From NCBI RefSeq assembly GCF_014203355.1, contig NZ_JACHIR010000001.1, forward strand, positions 434,001 to 498,000: a stretch of 64,000 nt of DNA, given 5' to 3'. The position numbers and the translations under genes were made by a program. The DNA is from Kutzneria kofuensis (GTDB lineage: Bacteria > Actinomycetota > Actinomycetes > Mycobacteriales > Pseudonocardiaceae). Under the pieces are notes generated by a model. It saw only the letters and a program-made list of their open reading frames with translations, did not search any database and was not told where the DNA came from. Below, piece after piece: positions 39,498 through 48,642 of this stretch; the stretch's first letter is position 1; each line of letters opens with the position of its first letter.

Positions 39498-40217
39498 GTG
39501 GGCAGGACCGTGCTCGTGCTGGGCGGCACCGCCGAGGCACGCCGACTGGCGGAGACGCTGGTCGGCGGCGATGTGCCGGGCCTGCGCGTCGTCACCTCCC
39601 TGGCCGGGCGCGTGAGCAGCCCTCACCTGCCGCCGGGCGAGGTCCGGATCGGCGGCTTCGACGGCGTCGAGGGCCTGACCGCGTGGCTACGTGACGAGCG
39701 CGTGGACGCCGTCGTCGACGCCACGCATCCGTTCGCGGCCCGCATCACCGCCTCGGCCGCCACGGCGACCACGGCGCTCGGGCTGCCGTTCCTCGTGCTG
39801 CGCCGTCCCGGCTGGCAGCAGGTCGACGGCGACGACTGGCGTTGGGTCGACTCCGTGGCCGATGCCGCGGCGCTGCTGCCCACGGTCGGCACCCGGGCCC
39901 TGCTCACCGTGGGCCGCCAGGAGCTGGCGCCCTTCGTCCGTCTCAGTGATGTGTGGCTGCTCGCAAGGTCGATCGAGCAATCGAACGTGCCCATCGACGC
40001 AATCCTCGCCCGTGGTCCGTTCAGCGTCGATTCGGAGCTCGCGCTGCTGCGTGATCACCGCATCGACGTGCTCGTCACCAAGGACAGCGGCGGCGACGAC
40101 GCGAAACTGGTCGCCGCCCGCCGGCTCGACATCCCCGTGGTGATCGTCCGACGACCCCCCTCACCTGCGGTTACCGTGGTGTCCACAGTGGATCAAGCCG
40201 CCAACTGGGTGATCTAG
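39498..40217 (+). CDS. cobK: Precorrin-6A reductase
   Basis: A 239-residue NADPH-dependent enzyme of corrin ring synthesis. It begins VGRTVLVLGGTAEARRLAETL. The DATHPFAARIT segment, LPFLVLRRPGWQ, LLTVGRQELAPF, and the terminal VLVTKDSGGDDAKLVAARRLDIPVVIVRRP are the family markers (recognised by VTKDSGG-DAKL-AAR). GTG start with TATCGT ending 6 nt upstream, so it is probably leaderless. The 22-bp gap to the divergent BtuF-like gene contains overlapping -10-like hexamers for both. Confidence 0.92.
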   Translation: MGRTVLVLGGTAEARRLAETLVGGDVPGLRVVTSLAGRVSSPHLPPGEVRIGGFDGVEGLTAWLRDERVDAVVDATHPFAARITASAATATTALGLPFLVLRRPGWQQVDGDDWRWVDSVADAAALLPTVGTRALLTVGRQELAPFVRLSDVWLLARSIEQSNVPIDAILARGPFSVDSELALLRDHRIDVLVTKDSGGDDAKLVAARRLDIPVVIVRRPPSPAVTVVSTVDQAANWVI

Positions 40218-40421
40218 GGACACGCTACGGTTGCGTAAGCCAGCGCAGCGGGTACCCATGCCCTACGCTTCGGGCTCGCGCGGCGAACGCAGTAAGCAGG
40301 GCGGCCCCGAATTCCCTCAGCAATTGACTACGACCGTCTCAGCGTCCTCACAGGCGAGTCCGCGAACCTGGTCGTGTGCGGTGGGCTGTCGCCTACCGCC
40401 GAGTTCGGGGAGGAGATCGCC

Positions 40422-41159
40422 GTGCACCACGATCTCGACATCCGCTGGGACACCGCCAGCGAGCGCAACCTTCGCGCGGTCAACGCCGACGCCGTCGCCA
40501 CCCGGCGCGACCCGGCCAGCGGCGAGCTGGTGTTCGCCGTCGCCGACGGCATCGGCGACACGCCGCGGTCCGCCGAGGCCGCCCGCAAGGCCGTCACCGC
40601 CGCCGTCGCCACGCCCGTCGCCCAGGGGGCCATCCAGGCGATGCTCGCCGCCCAGCAGGCCCTGCTGCTCGACGAGGACGACTGCGTGCTGATCGTGGCC
40701 ATGCCCTTCACCGACCGGGTCAGCAGCGGCTACCGGATCGCCTGGGTCGGCGACTGCCGGGCGTACCTGTGGGACGACCGGACCCTGCACCAGCTCACCT
40801 CCGACCAGACCGTCGCCGCCTACCTCCGTTCCCAGCTGCGGCCCACCACGCCACGGATGGAGCACATCGTCACCAACACCGTGCGCACCACCTCCACCGA
40901 CCAGATCGGCTGGACCCAGGTCCGCACCAACGGCTCGGGTTTGCTACTCGCGACCGACGGCGTGCACAAGGTCGTGCCGGCCATCGCCATGCACCGCGAG
41001 CTCACCACCTCCGCCCGCCCCGCCCAGGCCCTCACCGACGCCGCCGGCGCCCTCGGCGGCCGCGACAACGCCAGCGCCGTGGTGGTGGACTGGTCCGCCG
41101 TCCGCCGCGAGCCGCCGCCGGTCCCCCGCCTCGGCACCCCACCGCTGGTGCACCAGTAG
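40422..41159 (+). CDS. PP2C-type protein serine/threonine phosphatase
   Basis: A 245-residue cytosolic metallophosphatase. PP2C metal-binding motifs appear in order: NADAVATRR..., FAVADGIGDTPRS (the Asp/Gly pair), YRIAWVGDCRAYLWDDRTLHQLT, LLLATDGVHKVV, and GGRDNASAVVVDW. It removes phosphate from Ser/Thr of a protein, as PstP does to Hanks-type kinase targets. The family motif GHVGDSR appears as WVGDCR. GTG 40422 was preferred over an ATG 48 nt upstream because GGGGAGGAG lies before it. A 204-nt gap upstream shows no other gene. It has a short Pro-rich tail, and no kinase gene is adjacent. Confidence 0.9.
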   Translation: MHHDLDIRWDTASERNLRAVNADAVATRRDPASGELVFAVADGIGDTPRSAEAARKAVTAAVATPVAQGAIQAMLAAQQALLLDEDDCVLIVAMPFTDRVSSGYRIAWVGDCRAYLWDDRTLHQLTSDQTVAAYLRSQLRPTTPRMEHIVTNTVRTTSTDQIGWTQVRTNGSGLLLATDGVHKVVPAIAMHRELTTSARPAQALTDAAGALGGRDNASAVVVDWSAVRREPPPVPRLGTPPLVHQ

Positions 41160-41363
41160 CCCTCTCACTTCCCTCCGGAACCACTGCCACACAAGGCAAT
41201 TCGCGCCGCCACATCCGCCGGGTCGGCTGAATGGCTTGGGACACCGGCAAATCCGCCGCAGCAAGGTCGTCCGATCGGAAGGCCGGCCGAGTCGGAGCCG
41301 CAGAACCTGTAGCCGCACCGGAGCGAACTCCGGCCACAACGGACCGCCCCTGGCCTTCCACCC

Positions 41364-41396
41364 GGGGCCCGGGACGCGGGGTGCGACTCGGGCCCC
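41364..41396. terminator. GC-rich hairpin between convergent genes
   Basis: GGGGCCCG (41364-41371) pairs with CGGGCCCC (41389-41396) around a 17-nt loop. A second stem CCGGAG-CGAA-CTCCGG lies at 41318-41333. They separate the PP2C gene (plus) from the GH15 gene (minus). The rest of the 243-nt gap 41160-41402 shows no gene. Confidence 0.5.
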
Positions 41397-41402
41397 AACC
41401 CG

Positions 41403-44400
41403 CTACGGGACGGCAACGGCGCCGATGACCACCTGGCCCTTTGTCGGGTCCAGTTGGGATGCGGGCACGGTGTCGACAGCCTTGGCGGCGGTGGCGGGGT
41501 CGATGGCGCAGATGGCTTCCGTGCCGCCGGCGGGGCAGATGCCGAACTGGTAGCCCTGGGGAGTGGGGGCGAAGGAGCGGGCCTGGTCGGCATTGAAACC
41601 GTCCTGGCCGGTGAGGACCACGGAGAAGGTCCAGCCGGCGGTGGGGGTGCCGAAAGCGGCCTTGGGTAAGGCGACGGTGATGGTCTTGGTGTCGACGGAG
41701 GCGACGGCGGCGGTGGGGGTGCCCACCTGGTGTCCGGCGGCGTCGCCCCAGGCCGGGGAAGCGAAGCCCTGGAGTTCGATGCGTTGGGACCACGGCGAGA
41801 CCTGGTAGTTGCGGGAGGGGAAAGGAGCCGCGGTGGAGGTGGGCTTGTCCGGGGTGCGGACGAAGATGTCCAGGAGCTGGGCGCCCATGGTGTTGCCGAA
41901 GGTGGGGACGAGGTTCCGAAGAGTGGTCCGAAGGTAGACGGTGTCGCCGAGGGTGACCACCTGGAACCGGGTCAGGTCGAAGGAACCGGGGGCGAAGTCG
42001 GGGGCGGTGGGGTACTGGTACGTGCCGGGCCCGTTGTCGTCGCCGGAGGGATCAGTGGTGTCCAGGACGGTGGTGCCGCCGACCAGGTCGCCGGTGACGG
42101 TGGTGTGGGCGTAGCCGGTCCGGTTGCCGGCGGCGGAAACGCCCACGGTGATGGAGTTGGAGCCGAAGCCGATGGGGACGGTCACCGAGTAGGTGCCGTC
42201 GGAACCGGCCGTGGTGCTGACGGTGGAGGCCTTGCCGGCGGTGTCGGTGTCGACGGCCTGAACGCTGACGTCGGCGTGAGGTGAAGTCGTTCCGGTCACC
42301 GAAGCGGTAGCGCCAGTTGCCGCAGCGGAGACGGTGACGCCTGCCTTGCCGGGGGCGGCATGGGAAACGTAGCGGTCGGTGGTGATGGACGGGCGGTCGA
42401 GAACATGCCCGGCGCGGAGGTCGGCGGCGAGGCGGAGGCGTTGGGCCTGGGCCCAGGTCAGCGGCGAGGCGGAGCCGGCGGCGTGGCCGTTGGCGAAGCC
42501 GATGGACGCGACGGTGGGATCGGTGCCGTAAGGGGAAGCGGGCAGGTCGGGGTTCTCCCACGCCTGCTCGGGCACCAGGCCGACGCCGGAGGCGGAGCCG
42601 AACATGCTGTCCAGCAACGACTTCGCGGTGCGGTGATCGCCGACGGACAGGGCGGACTCGGCGCGTTCACCGGACAGCACGGGCCACAGGTGCCCGGTGC
42701 CGGTGTCGGTGGTGGGCCAAGGCTGCCCCTGTCCGGTGCAGGTGCTCTGGCTGGGCTGGTAGCAGTCGCCGTAGCCGTCGGCGCTGCCGGCGGCCGCCGA
42801 AGTGCCGTAACGGTAGTAGCCGACGCCGGTGGCGGTCCGCACCGAGATCTGCTTGTCCAGCACGGCGAGCGAGGCGGTGAAGTCCTTGTCCCACGCGGGA
42901 AGCTCACCGAGCCGGACCAGTTCCTGGAAGCCGCCGTCGACCACGGCCCGCTGGTCGACGGTCGGTCCGCCGTTGCCGAGGTTGTAGCTGACGGCCGAGT
43001 TCGGATCGCCGTTCTTGGTCAGACGCACGAAGTACGACGGCGCGTACGGCCCGGAGGTGGTCACGGTCCACGACTTCACGTTGCGCTGGAAGTCGTCGGC
43101 GGCGGCGCGGTAGATCCGCGCGTCGGCGTGGTCGCCGTGCTGGTCGGCGAGCACCCCGGCGGCGACGAGGCCGGCGATCTCGGCGGCGATGGTGGACGGT
43201 GAATACCCGGACTGCTCCTCCCAGCGCTCGACGCCGAACGACGGCCCGTGCGACAGGAGATAGTCGGCGGCGGGCTTGATGTGCTGTGCCCACAAAGCAT
43301 TGTCGTTCAGGCCGGTCAGCTGGGCCATCAGGATCGGGTACGCGGTCTCGTCGAGCTGGTCGCCGCCGGTGTCCGGCGCGGTCTTGCCGTTGACGAGCGA
43401 GTTCCGGGGCAGTTCGCCGGTCAGCAGCTGCTGCTTGGCGAGCAGGAAGGTGGCGATGGCCCGGGCGGTGGATTTGTCGCCCGCGGCAAGGAAGCCGGTG
43501 AACGCCTCGTAGGCGTCGCGGGCGAACACCTCGCGGTAGGAACCGAAGTACGTCGGCTTGTCGGCCTTCACCGCCTGACCCCACGGACTGGCCAGCGAGG
43601 CGACGACCGCACCGGGGAACGTCTTGTCCTCGCTGGCCTTCAGCACGTTGGCGTCCAGCGGCAGGGTGCCGTGAACGAGGCTCGAGTCGTAGTCCCGCCA
43701 GCCGTCGGCGTAGTCGTCCCGCATCCGGTCGAACCACGAGTGGGCGGACGCACGGGCCGTGCCGACGGCCTGGGCCTGGCTGCGGCCGAAGCCGAGGGCG
43801 AGCGTGAACTCCCGGCCGGTCACGTCCTCGGTGGCGGTGACGTGGCCGTTGGTGGCCGTCGAATAGCGAGTGAGGGAGCGGTTGGCGTCGAGCTGGGTCA
43901 GGCCGTCGCTGGCCGTGCCGGCATAGCCCACGGTCGCCGATCTCGTTGTGGTGCCGGCAAGTGCCATGAAGGTCGGCACGGCGTAGTCGCGGTTGGTGGC
44001 CTGGCTGACGGTGTCGGTGTCGTAGAGCACCGGCACGTCACCGGCGACCACGGCGCTGTCCCCGCTGTTGCCGTTCACGTGCCCGTCGAGGCGGGCGTAC
44101 ACGTGCAGGTTCGGCGGGCCGTCGACGGTGGTGTGCATGACCACCGAGTCACGGGCCGGGTCGGTGATGTACGTCGTGGTGAGCCGGTATCGGTGCTTGG
44201 CGCTGGTCGACGTGACCGTGCAGACCATGCCGGTGTTGTCGGCGCGGACGGTGTAGGTGGTGTCCCTGGTCTGCAGGTCGGTGAACGTGCGGCCGTCGGT
44301 CACGACGTACTGCAGGGTGCCGACGTTGGTGTTGTCGATCGTCGGCGAGTACACGTCCGACAGGACGCCGTCCGCGACCGTGTACCAGACCTTCGATCTT

Positions 44401-44549
44401 GTGTTCCGGGCCGTGCCCAGACAGTCCTTCCGCCCGGTGTCGAAGTACGCCGTCACACCGGGCGCGCCTGGCGTCACCGGGTCGGCCGTCGCCGGTACCG
44501 CCGTTGCCACCAGAGACGCCAGGATCACCGGTGTCAGTCCCCGCAGCAT
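41403..44549 (-). CDS. Secreted GH15 glucodextranase/glucoamylase-like enzyme
   Basis: A 1048-residue exported protein: signal peptide (about 1-22, ATA), an N-terminal beta-sandwich domain (about 30-270), an (alpha/alpha)6 GH15 catalytic barrel (about 290-680) with catalytic Glu residues in VERWEEQSGYSPST and GLVPEQAWENPDL, then Ig-like linkers (VSVQAVDTDTAGK). A C-terminal glucodextranase-type B domain (about 830-1045, DPSGDDNGPGTYQYP, then VLTGQDGFN) closes it. This order matches bacterial glucodextranases, which release glucose from alpha-1,6-glucan. ATG 44549 was used because AAGGGGG precedes it; an upstream in-frame ATG exists. It is the largest gene here. Confidence 0.88.
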   Translation of the reverse strand: MLRGLTPVILASLVATAVPATADPVTPGAPGVTAYFDTGRKDCLGTARNTRSKVWYTVADGVLSDVYSPTIDNTNVGTLQYVVTDGRTFTDLQTRDTTYTVRADNTGMVCTVTSTSAKHRYRLTTTYITDPARDSVVMHTTVDGPPNLHVYARLDGHVNGNSGDSAVVAGDVPVLYDTDTVSQATNRDYAVPTFMALAGTTTRSATVGYAGTASDGLTQLDANRSLTRYSTATNGHVTATEDVTGREFTLALGFGRSQAQAVGTARASAHSWFDRMRDDYADGWRDYDSSLVHGTLPLDANVLKASEDKTFPGAVVASLASPWGQAVKADKPTYFGSYREVFARDAYEAFTGFLAAGDKSTARAIATFLLAKQQLLTGELPRNSLVNGKTAPDTGGDQLDETAYPILMAQLTGLNDNALWAQHIKPAADYLLSHGPSFGVERWEEQSGYSPSTIAAEIAGLVAAGVLADQHGDHADARIYRAAADDFQRNVKSWTVTTSGPYAPSYFVRLTKNGDPNSAVSYNLGNGGPTVDQRAVVDGGFQELVRLGELPAWDKDFTASLAVLDKQISVRTATGVGYYRYGTSAAAGSADGYGDCYQPSQSTCTGQGQPWPTTDTGTGHLWPVLSGERAESALSVGDHRTAKSLLDSMFGSASGVGLVPEQAWENPDLPASPYGTDPTVASIGFANGHAAGSASPLTWAQAQRLRLAADLRAGHVLDRPSITTDRYVSHAAPGKAGVTVSAAATGATASVTGTTSPHADVSVQAVDTDTAGKASTVSTTAGSDGTYSVTVPIGFGSNSITVGVSAAGNRTGYAHTTVTGDLVGGTTVLDTTDPSGDDNGPGTYQYPTAPDFAPGSFDLTRFQVVTLGDTVYLRTTLRNLVPTFGNTMGAQLLDIFVRTPDKPTSTAAPFPSRNYQVSPWSQRIELQGFASPAWGDAAGHQVGTPTAAVASVDTKTITVALPKAAFGTPTAGWTFSVVLTGQDGFNADQARSFAPTPQGYQFGICPAGGTEAICAIDPATAAKAVDTVPASQLDPTKGQVVIGAVAVP

Positions 44550-44621
44550 GTGTTGCCCCCTTGCCGTTGGATCGGCCATCGGAACGACCATAGCGAGGGT
44601 TCACTTCAATTGGCACTGAAG

Positions 44622-45389
44622 CTATCGTGCCTTGAGAAGAGGAAGCAGGGCACGGGTCGCCGCGGTGATGGACGCCGCCTCGTCGGCGGCGTTTGTGCTG
44701 CTGGGAGCGCTGCTGAGGATGACTACCACATAACGCTGGCCGCTGCCGACGAGTCCGGTCGTGTGCAGGACTCGATCAGGCCGGCAGCATCCCCAGCCCT
44801 GTTTCACCCACCAGTCGCCGACGCCCAGGGATGGGATGCCGAAGGACTGGTCGAAGCCGTCCGCGGCGGTCGCCGGGGCGTGGTGGAGGGCGTTGACGAT
44901 CGTCTGCTGCCCCGCCGACTCCAGGTACCTGTAGATCCGCACCACGTCGTCGGCGGTGGTCGTCGTGTCGCCCCAGCGGGCGGAGTCCTGGGGCGCAGTC
45001 GTGTGCTGCAGATGGAGTTCCGCGGCGAGACTCGTGACGATCTTCGGGCCGCCACCGCTCGCCCAGAGCGCGTTCGCGATGGAATCGTCGCTGCGGGCCA
45101 GCATTTGCGTGACCTTCGCGACGGAGCCGGTGTGGTGCCTCAGGGCGTCGATGGCGATCAACAACTTTACGACGGATTCCGCCGGGAAAGGCCGGTCCGC
45201 GCCGGACGCGAGCAGCGTACTGTCGGCCGTGCGGTCGTAGACCTCCATGCCCAGCGTCGCCTGCGGCGCGGCCTGCTGCGCCGCCGACGCGACGTCCCCG
45301 ATCAGGCCCCTGATCAACACGAACACGCACACCACCGCCGCCACCACCGCGAACCACAGCGGCACCGACCCCCGATTCCCCAGCCTCAT
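44622..45389 (-). CDS. Membrane-anchored serine hydrolase, class A beta-lactamase/DD-peptidase fold
   Basis: A 255-residue protein with an N-terminal signal anchor (about 11-30) and a penicillin-recognition-like fold. The SxxK motif is ESVVK (Ser72, Lys75), the SDN-equivalent is ARSDDSIANAL, and the KTG-equivalent is WWVKQGWG. Real class A beta-lactamases have SDN and KTG, and the Asp and Gln here are changed, so a beta-lactamase role is doubtful. A peptidoglycan or non-catalytic peptide binding role is more likely. It lies between two exported enzymes, divergent from the NlpC/P60 gene. Confidence 0.8.
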   Translation of the reverse strand: MRLGNRGSVPLWFAVVAAVVCVFVLIRGLIGDVASAAQQAAPQATLGMEVYDRTADSTLLASGADRPFPAESVVKLLIAIDALRHHTGSVAKVTQMLARSDDSIANALWASGGGPKIVTSLAAELHLQHTTAPQDSARWGDTTTTADDVVRIYRYLESAGQQTIVNALHHAPATAADGFDQSFGIPSLGVGDWWVKQGWGCCRPDRVLHTTGLVGSGQRYVVVILSSAPSSTNAADEAASITAATRALLPLLKAR

Positions 45390-45523
45390 GTAGAAGAAGG
45401 TGTTCGATCACGGCCATCGGTTGCAATCAGCGAGGTCACAGCTGTATTTCGACGGGATGTGAACCGCGGCCGGCAGCACCGCGTATCGACTCCTGACGCC
45501 CCTGCGAAGGAGACACCGGCGAA

Positions 45524-46564
45524 GTGAAGAACCCGTACAAGCACGTGCTCGGCGCGCTCGGCGTGACCTTGGCGGTCATCAGCCTCACCCCGGCCTCGGC
45601 CCAGGCGGATCCCCCGACCAACGCCAACGACGCCCTGGCCCAGCTGCACGACGCGAGCCAGAAGCAGGAATCGCTCGGCGAGCAGTACAACGCGGCGCAG
45701 CTGACCTACCAGGCCCGGCAGGCCGACGCGCAGAAGGCGAACGCTGAGCTGGCCGCCGACCAGCAGGCCGAGAAGCAGGCCCAGGCCGACGAGGACCGCT
45801 ACCGCGCGGACGTGGACCGGTGGGTGTCGGCCACCACCGAGGGCGCGGACCTGAGCAGCATGTCGGCCCTGCTCACCGGCCAGTCCCCCAGCGACTTCCT
45901 GGACCGTGCCTGGATGCTGCAGGAAGTCAGCAAGTTCAACGGCGACGCGATGGACGGCCTGAGCCGGTCGCTGGACAAGGCCAGCGCGGCGAGCAAGCAG
46001 GCGCAGCAGGCCCAGAAGAAGGCCGACGACGCGGCGGCGCAGGCCAAGCAGGTCGCCGACGGCCTGCAGGCGCAGAAGGACGCCGCGACGAAGGCCCAGC
46101 AGGCCGCGCAGGAGGCGTACAACCGGCTGACCGGCGCGCAGAAGACGGCGCTGAAGTCCGACAAGGGCCTCCCGTTCGACACCAGCAACGTGCCGGCGGG
46201 CGCGGCGGGCATCGCCGTCAAGGCGGCGTTGGGGCAGGTCGGCACGCCGTACGTCTACGGCGGCAACACGCCGGGCGTCGGTCTCGACTGCTCCTCGCTG
46301 GTGCAGTACGCCTACCGGCAGGCCGGCGTGAGCCTGCCGCGCGTCACCACGGAGCAGGTCCAGGTCGGCCGGTACGTGGCGAAGGCCGACATGATCCCCG
46401 GCGACCTGCTGTTCTTCGGCACCGCGAGCAACGTCCACCACGTCGCGATGTACATCGGCAACGGCAACATCGTGCACGCCCCGGACGTCGGCCAGGTCGT
46501 CAAGGTGGTGCCGATCAGCGGCGGCGGCAGCGACTACTACACCTCGCGGCGCATCGTCGGCTGA
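45524..46564 (+). CDS. Secreted NlpC/P60 (C40) peptidase with coiled-coil N-terminus
   Basis: A 346-residue exported protein of RipA/CwlO-like architecture. It has a signal peptide (about 1-28, AQA), a long alpha-helical coiled coil (about 33-210, repeated KANAELAADQQAEKQAQADEDRY-type segments), then NlpC/P60 (about 225-346) with catalytic Cys in VGLDCSSLVQYAY, His in NVHHVAMYIGNG and a polar third residue in IVHAPDVG. It cleaves peptidoglycan stem peptides; the coiled coil normally restrains it until released by a partner. GTG start with GAAGGAG about 11 nt before. A 134-nt gap upstream has no other gene and no clear riboswitch. Confidence 0.92.
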   Translation: MKNPYKHVLGALGVTLAVISLTPASAQADPPTNANDALAQLHDASQKQESLGEQYNAAQLTYQARQADAQKANAELAADQQAEKQAQADEDRYRADVDRWVSATTEGADLSSMSALLTGQSPSDFLDRAWMLQEVSKFNGDAMDGLSRSLDKASAASKQAQQAQKKADDAAAQAKQVADGLQAQKDAATKAQQAAQEAYNRLTGAQKTALKSDKGLPFDTSNVPAGAAGIAVKAALGQVGTPYVYGGNTPGVGLDCSSLVQYAYRQAGVSLPRVTTEQVQVGRYVAKADMIPGDLLFFGTASNVHHVAMYIGNGNIVHAPDVGQVVKVVPISGGGSDYYTSRRIVG

Positions 46565-46590
46565 GGCCCGTCGGTTCCCATGTTCAACTG

Positions 46591-46649
46591 CGCCGTTCTC
46601 ACTGATCCTGCGCCTACCTTGCGCCTGCGCGAGATCAGTGAGAACGGCG
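46591..46649. terminator. 17-bp perfect stem between convergent genes
   Basis: CGCCGTTCTCACTGATC (46591-46607) and GATCAGTGAGAACGGCG (46633-46649) are exact complements around a 25-nt loop with short GCGCCT repeats. It sits 26 nt after the NlpC/P60 stop and 29 nt after the convergent methyltransferase stop: a bidirectional terminator. Confidence 0.8.
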
Positions 46650-46678
46650 GTCTCAACTCATGCGCCGCCGCGCTGCGG

Positions 46679-47422
46679 TCAGACGGCCTCCAGGACGAAG
46701 AACAGGAAGCTCAGGAAGGCCCCTGAGGGAAACCTCGCCATCTCGTCGGGAAAGAGTTCGCGGGCATCCGGCGCCGGGGGCGGCTCGCTGATGACGGCCG
46801 TGCGGAAGCCGGCCGCGGTGAAGGCGTCGGTCATCGCATGCAGCGGCCGGTGCCAGTAGGTGAGCACGGCCTTCTGGCCGTTGAAGGTGTACTCGTCGGA
46901 CCACTTACTGGTCGCGAAGTAGTCGGCCTCGCGGTACACCATTTTGAAGATGATGGGGTGGTTGACGACCACGATCAGACGGCCGCCGGGCTTCAGCACC
47001 CGCCGCAATTCGGCCAGTGGTGCCGTCCAGTCCTTCAGGTAGTGCAGGACCAGGGAGGCGATGACATCGTCGAACGCGCCGTCGGGGTACGGCAGCGGAC
47101 CGGCTATGTCGGCGACCCGCAGGTCCACGTCGGCGCCGAGCCGCTGCCGGGCCAGCTCCACCATCTTGGCGCTGAAGTCGAAGCCGGCCACGACGGCGCC
47201 CCGGTCGCGTAGCGCCGCGGACACCGCGCCGGCACCGCAGCCGGCGTCGAGAATGCGCCGACCGGCCACCTCACCGGCCAAGTTCACGATCGCGGGTCGT
47301 GCGTAGTAGGCGTTGATGAGGCTGGTCTCGTTCTCGACCGTGTACGCCTCGGCGAAGCTGTCGTAGTCGTTTTCCACAGCGACGTCGGCGGCTTCGGCAG
47401 AACTCTCGGGATCGGCAGGCAT
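46679..47422 (-). CDS. Class I SAM-dependent methyltransferase (UbiE/Methyltransf_11 type)
   Basis: A 247-residue protein with the SAM motif ILDAGCGAGAVSAALRDRGAVV (recognised by LDAGCGAG), GFDFSAKMVELARQRL, and DVDLRVADIAGPLPYPDGAFDDVIASLVLHYLKDWTAPLAELRRVLKPGGRLIVV with the post-I core (PDGAFD) and LKPGG loop. The C-terminal helix closes the site. Substrate unknown. I chose ATG 47422 (MPADPESS) over a TTG 24 nt upstream; a CAGTAT lies 6 nt before it, suggesting a leaderless start. Confidence 0.85.
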   Translation of the reverse strand: MPADPESSAEAADVAVENDYDSFAEAYTVENETSLINAYYARPAIVNLAGEVAGRRILDAGCGAGAVSAALRDRGAVVAGFDFSAKMVELARQRLGADVDLRVADIAGPLPYPDGAFDDVIASLVLHYLKDWTAPLAELRRVLKPGGRLIVVVNHPIIFKMVYREADYFATSKWSDEYTFNGQKAVLTYWHRPLHAMTDAFTAAGFRTAVISEPPPAPDARELFPDEMARFPSGAFLSFLFFVLEAV

Positions 47423-47542
47423 CTTCCCATACTGCCGACTGATCAATCAGCGAGTGGCCGCCTACCGCGATGGCGGCGAGCCCGCTCTGGTTGGCGATCG
47501 CCGCCGCCGCTGGTGATCCCGGAGGCCGCGTCCGCCGTGCGG

Positions 47543-48163
47543 CTACCGCTTCCGGACGGCGTAGGTCAGGTGCGTCACCCTCGGGGCAGGCTCCGCATGG
47601 ACCGGCTCCAGGGCCACGCGGCTCGCGTCCACGCCTTCGAACAGGCGGATTCCGGCGCCGAACAGCACGGGCGACAGCGCGATCGAGAACTCGTCGACCA
47701 GGCCGGCGTTGACGTACTCGAGGATCGTCGCGCCGCCGCCCGCGATGCGGACGTCGCGGTCGCCGGCGGCCTCGCGGGCCTGGTCGAGCGCGGACCCGAT
47801 GCCGTCGTTGACGAAGTGGAAGGTGGTCCCGCCCGGCCGCTCCCAGGGGTCACGCTTCTCGTGCGTCACGACGAAGACCGGCGTGTGGAACGGCGCCTCC
47901 TCCGGCCAGGCGTGCTCGCCGGCGTCGAACATGCGCTTGCCCATGACGCTCGCGCCGGTGCGCTCGAACGTCTCCCGCAGGATGTCGTTGTCGCGCCCCT
48001 CCTCGCCGCCCGCGCCCAACTTCAGGTTCTCCCGGAAGAACCGCTGCGGGAAGACCCACTGCTGTAGTTCCATCCACTGCTGCCCCATCAAGTCCGCCGT
48101 GGACTCGGGCGCGATGAACCCGTCCAGCGACATCGACACGCTGAAGAACACCGTCCCGGCCAT
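47543..48163 (-). CDS. RibD C-terminal / dihydrofolate-reductase-like protein
   Basis: A 206-residue protein of the RibD_C family (MAGTVFFSVSMSLDGFIAPESTAD...). The motifs are the S-L-D-G-F-I-A start, SVMGKRMFDAGE, PVFVVTHEKRDP, VRIAGGGATILEYVNAGLVDEFSIALSPVLFGAGIRLF (recognised by IAGGG and SPVLFGAG-RLF), characteristic of NADPH-binding pyrimidine-reductase folds. In actinomycetes this family often follows an ArsR-SRPBCC pair, as here. Function is not established. It shares one base with the upstream SRPBCC stop. Confidence 0.88.
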   Translation of the reverse strand: MAGTVFFSVSMSLDGFIAPESTADLMGQQWMELQQWVFPQRFFRENLKLGAGGEEGRDNDILRETFERTGASVMGKRMFDAGEHAWPEEAPFHTPVFVVTHEKRDPWERPGGTTFHFVNDGIGSALDQAREAAGDRDVRIAGGGATILEYVNAGLVDEFSIALSPVLFGAGIRLFEGVDASRVALEPVHAEPAPRVTHLTYAVRKR

Positions 48164-48639
48164 CAGCGCTGCGCTCCCTTCCGAACGATCTCGGTGACGT
48201 AGGCAGCCAGGTTGCTCAGGGTCTGCTGGCCGCCCTCGATCGCGTGGTACTTCTCGACCGCCTCGTCGCGCAGTTGCCTGGTGGGGAACACCGTGTGCAT
48301 CTCGATGCGGGTCGCGGCGCCGTCGGGCTCGAACGTCAGGACCGACTCGAAGGCGTTCGGGTCGCCGCGGGACTCACCGTGCAGCAACGCGATCCGCTCC
48401 GGCGGGGCGATCTCGGTCCAGGTGATCCACTCGGTGTAGTCCGTCCCGTCCGGCCCGTGCATCACGAAGTCCCACTCCCCGCCGACGCGGAACTCGAAGG
48501 ACTGCGTCGTCGTGGTGAACCCGTCCGGTCCCCACCACCGCGACAGGTGCCGGACCTCGGTGAACGCCTCGAACACCAACTCCCGTGGGGCGTCGATGAC
48601 CCGGGAGATGACGATCTCGCGGTCGGCCGTCGCGCTCAT
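48163..48639 (-). CDS. SRPBCC (AHSA1-like) protein
   Basis: A 158-residue helix-grip protein: VISRVIDAPRELVFEAFTEVRHLSRWWGPDGFTTT (recognised by APRELVFEAFTE and WWGP), GEWDFVMHGPDG, ERIALLHGESRG and the C-terminal helix WQ-TLSNLA. AHSA1-type domains bind ligands or clients; many are encoded next to an ArsR regulator with co-regulated reductase genes. The middle gene of the operon, 3 nt after the ArsR stop. Confidence 0.88.
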   Translation of the reverse strand: MSATADREIVISRVIDAPRELVFEAFTEVRHLSRWWGPDGFTTTTQSFEFRVGGEWDFVMHGPDGTDYTEWITWTEIAPPERIALLHGESRGDPNAFESVLTFEPDGAATRIEMHTVFPTRQLRDEAVEKYHAIEGGQQTLSNLAAYVTEIVRKGAQR

Positions 48640-48642
48640 CAG

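Noticed and set aside
41160-41402. Possible gene in the gap between PP2C and GH15
   Set aside because: Only short Arg/Ser/Pro-rich frames and hairpins are present; no ribosome site or conserved motif.
44622-45389. Beta-lactamase resistance gene
   Set aside because: SDN and KTG motifs are altered (SDD, VKQG), so beta-lactam hydrolysis is not supported.
45390-45523. Possible c-di-AMP (ydaO) riboswitch before the NlpC/P60 gene
   Set aside because: This position is typical for the switch, but I could not find its conserved core segments in the 134-nt gap. A covariance-model search would decide.
43248-45527. Very long open frame on the plus strand opposite the GH15 gene
   Set aside because: Composition is Arg/Gly/Val-rich, with no domain; it is an antisense shadow created by high GC, like those at 2360-3958, 1358-2086 and 62089-63729.
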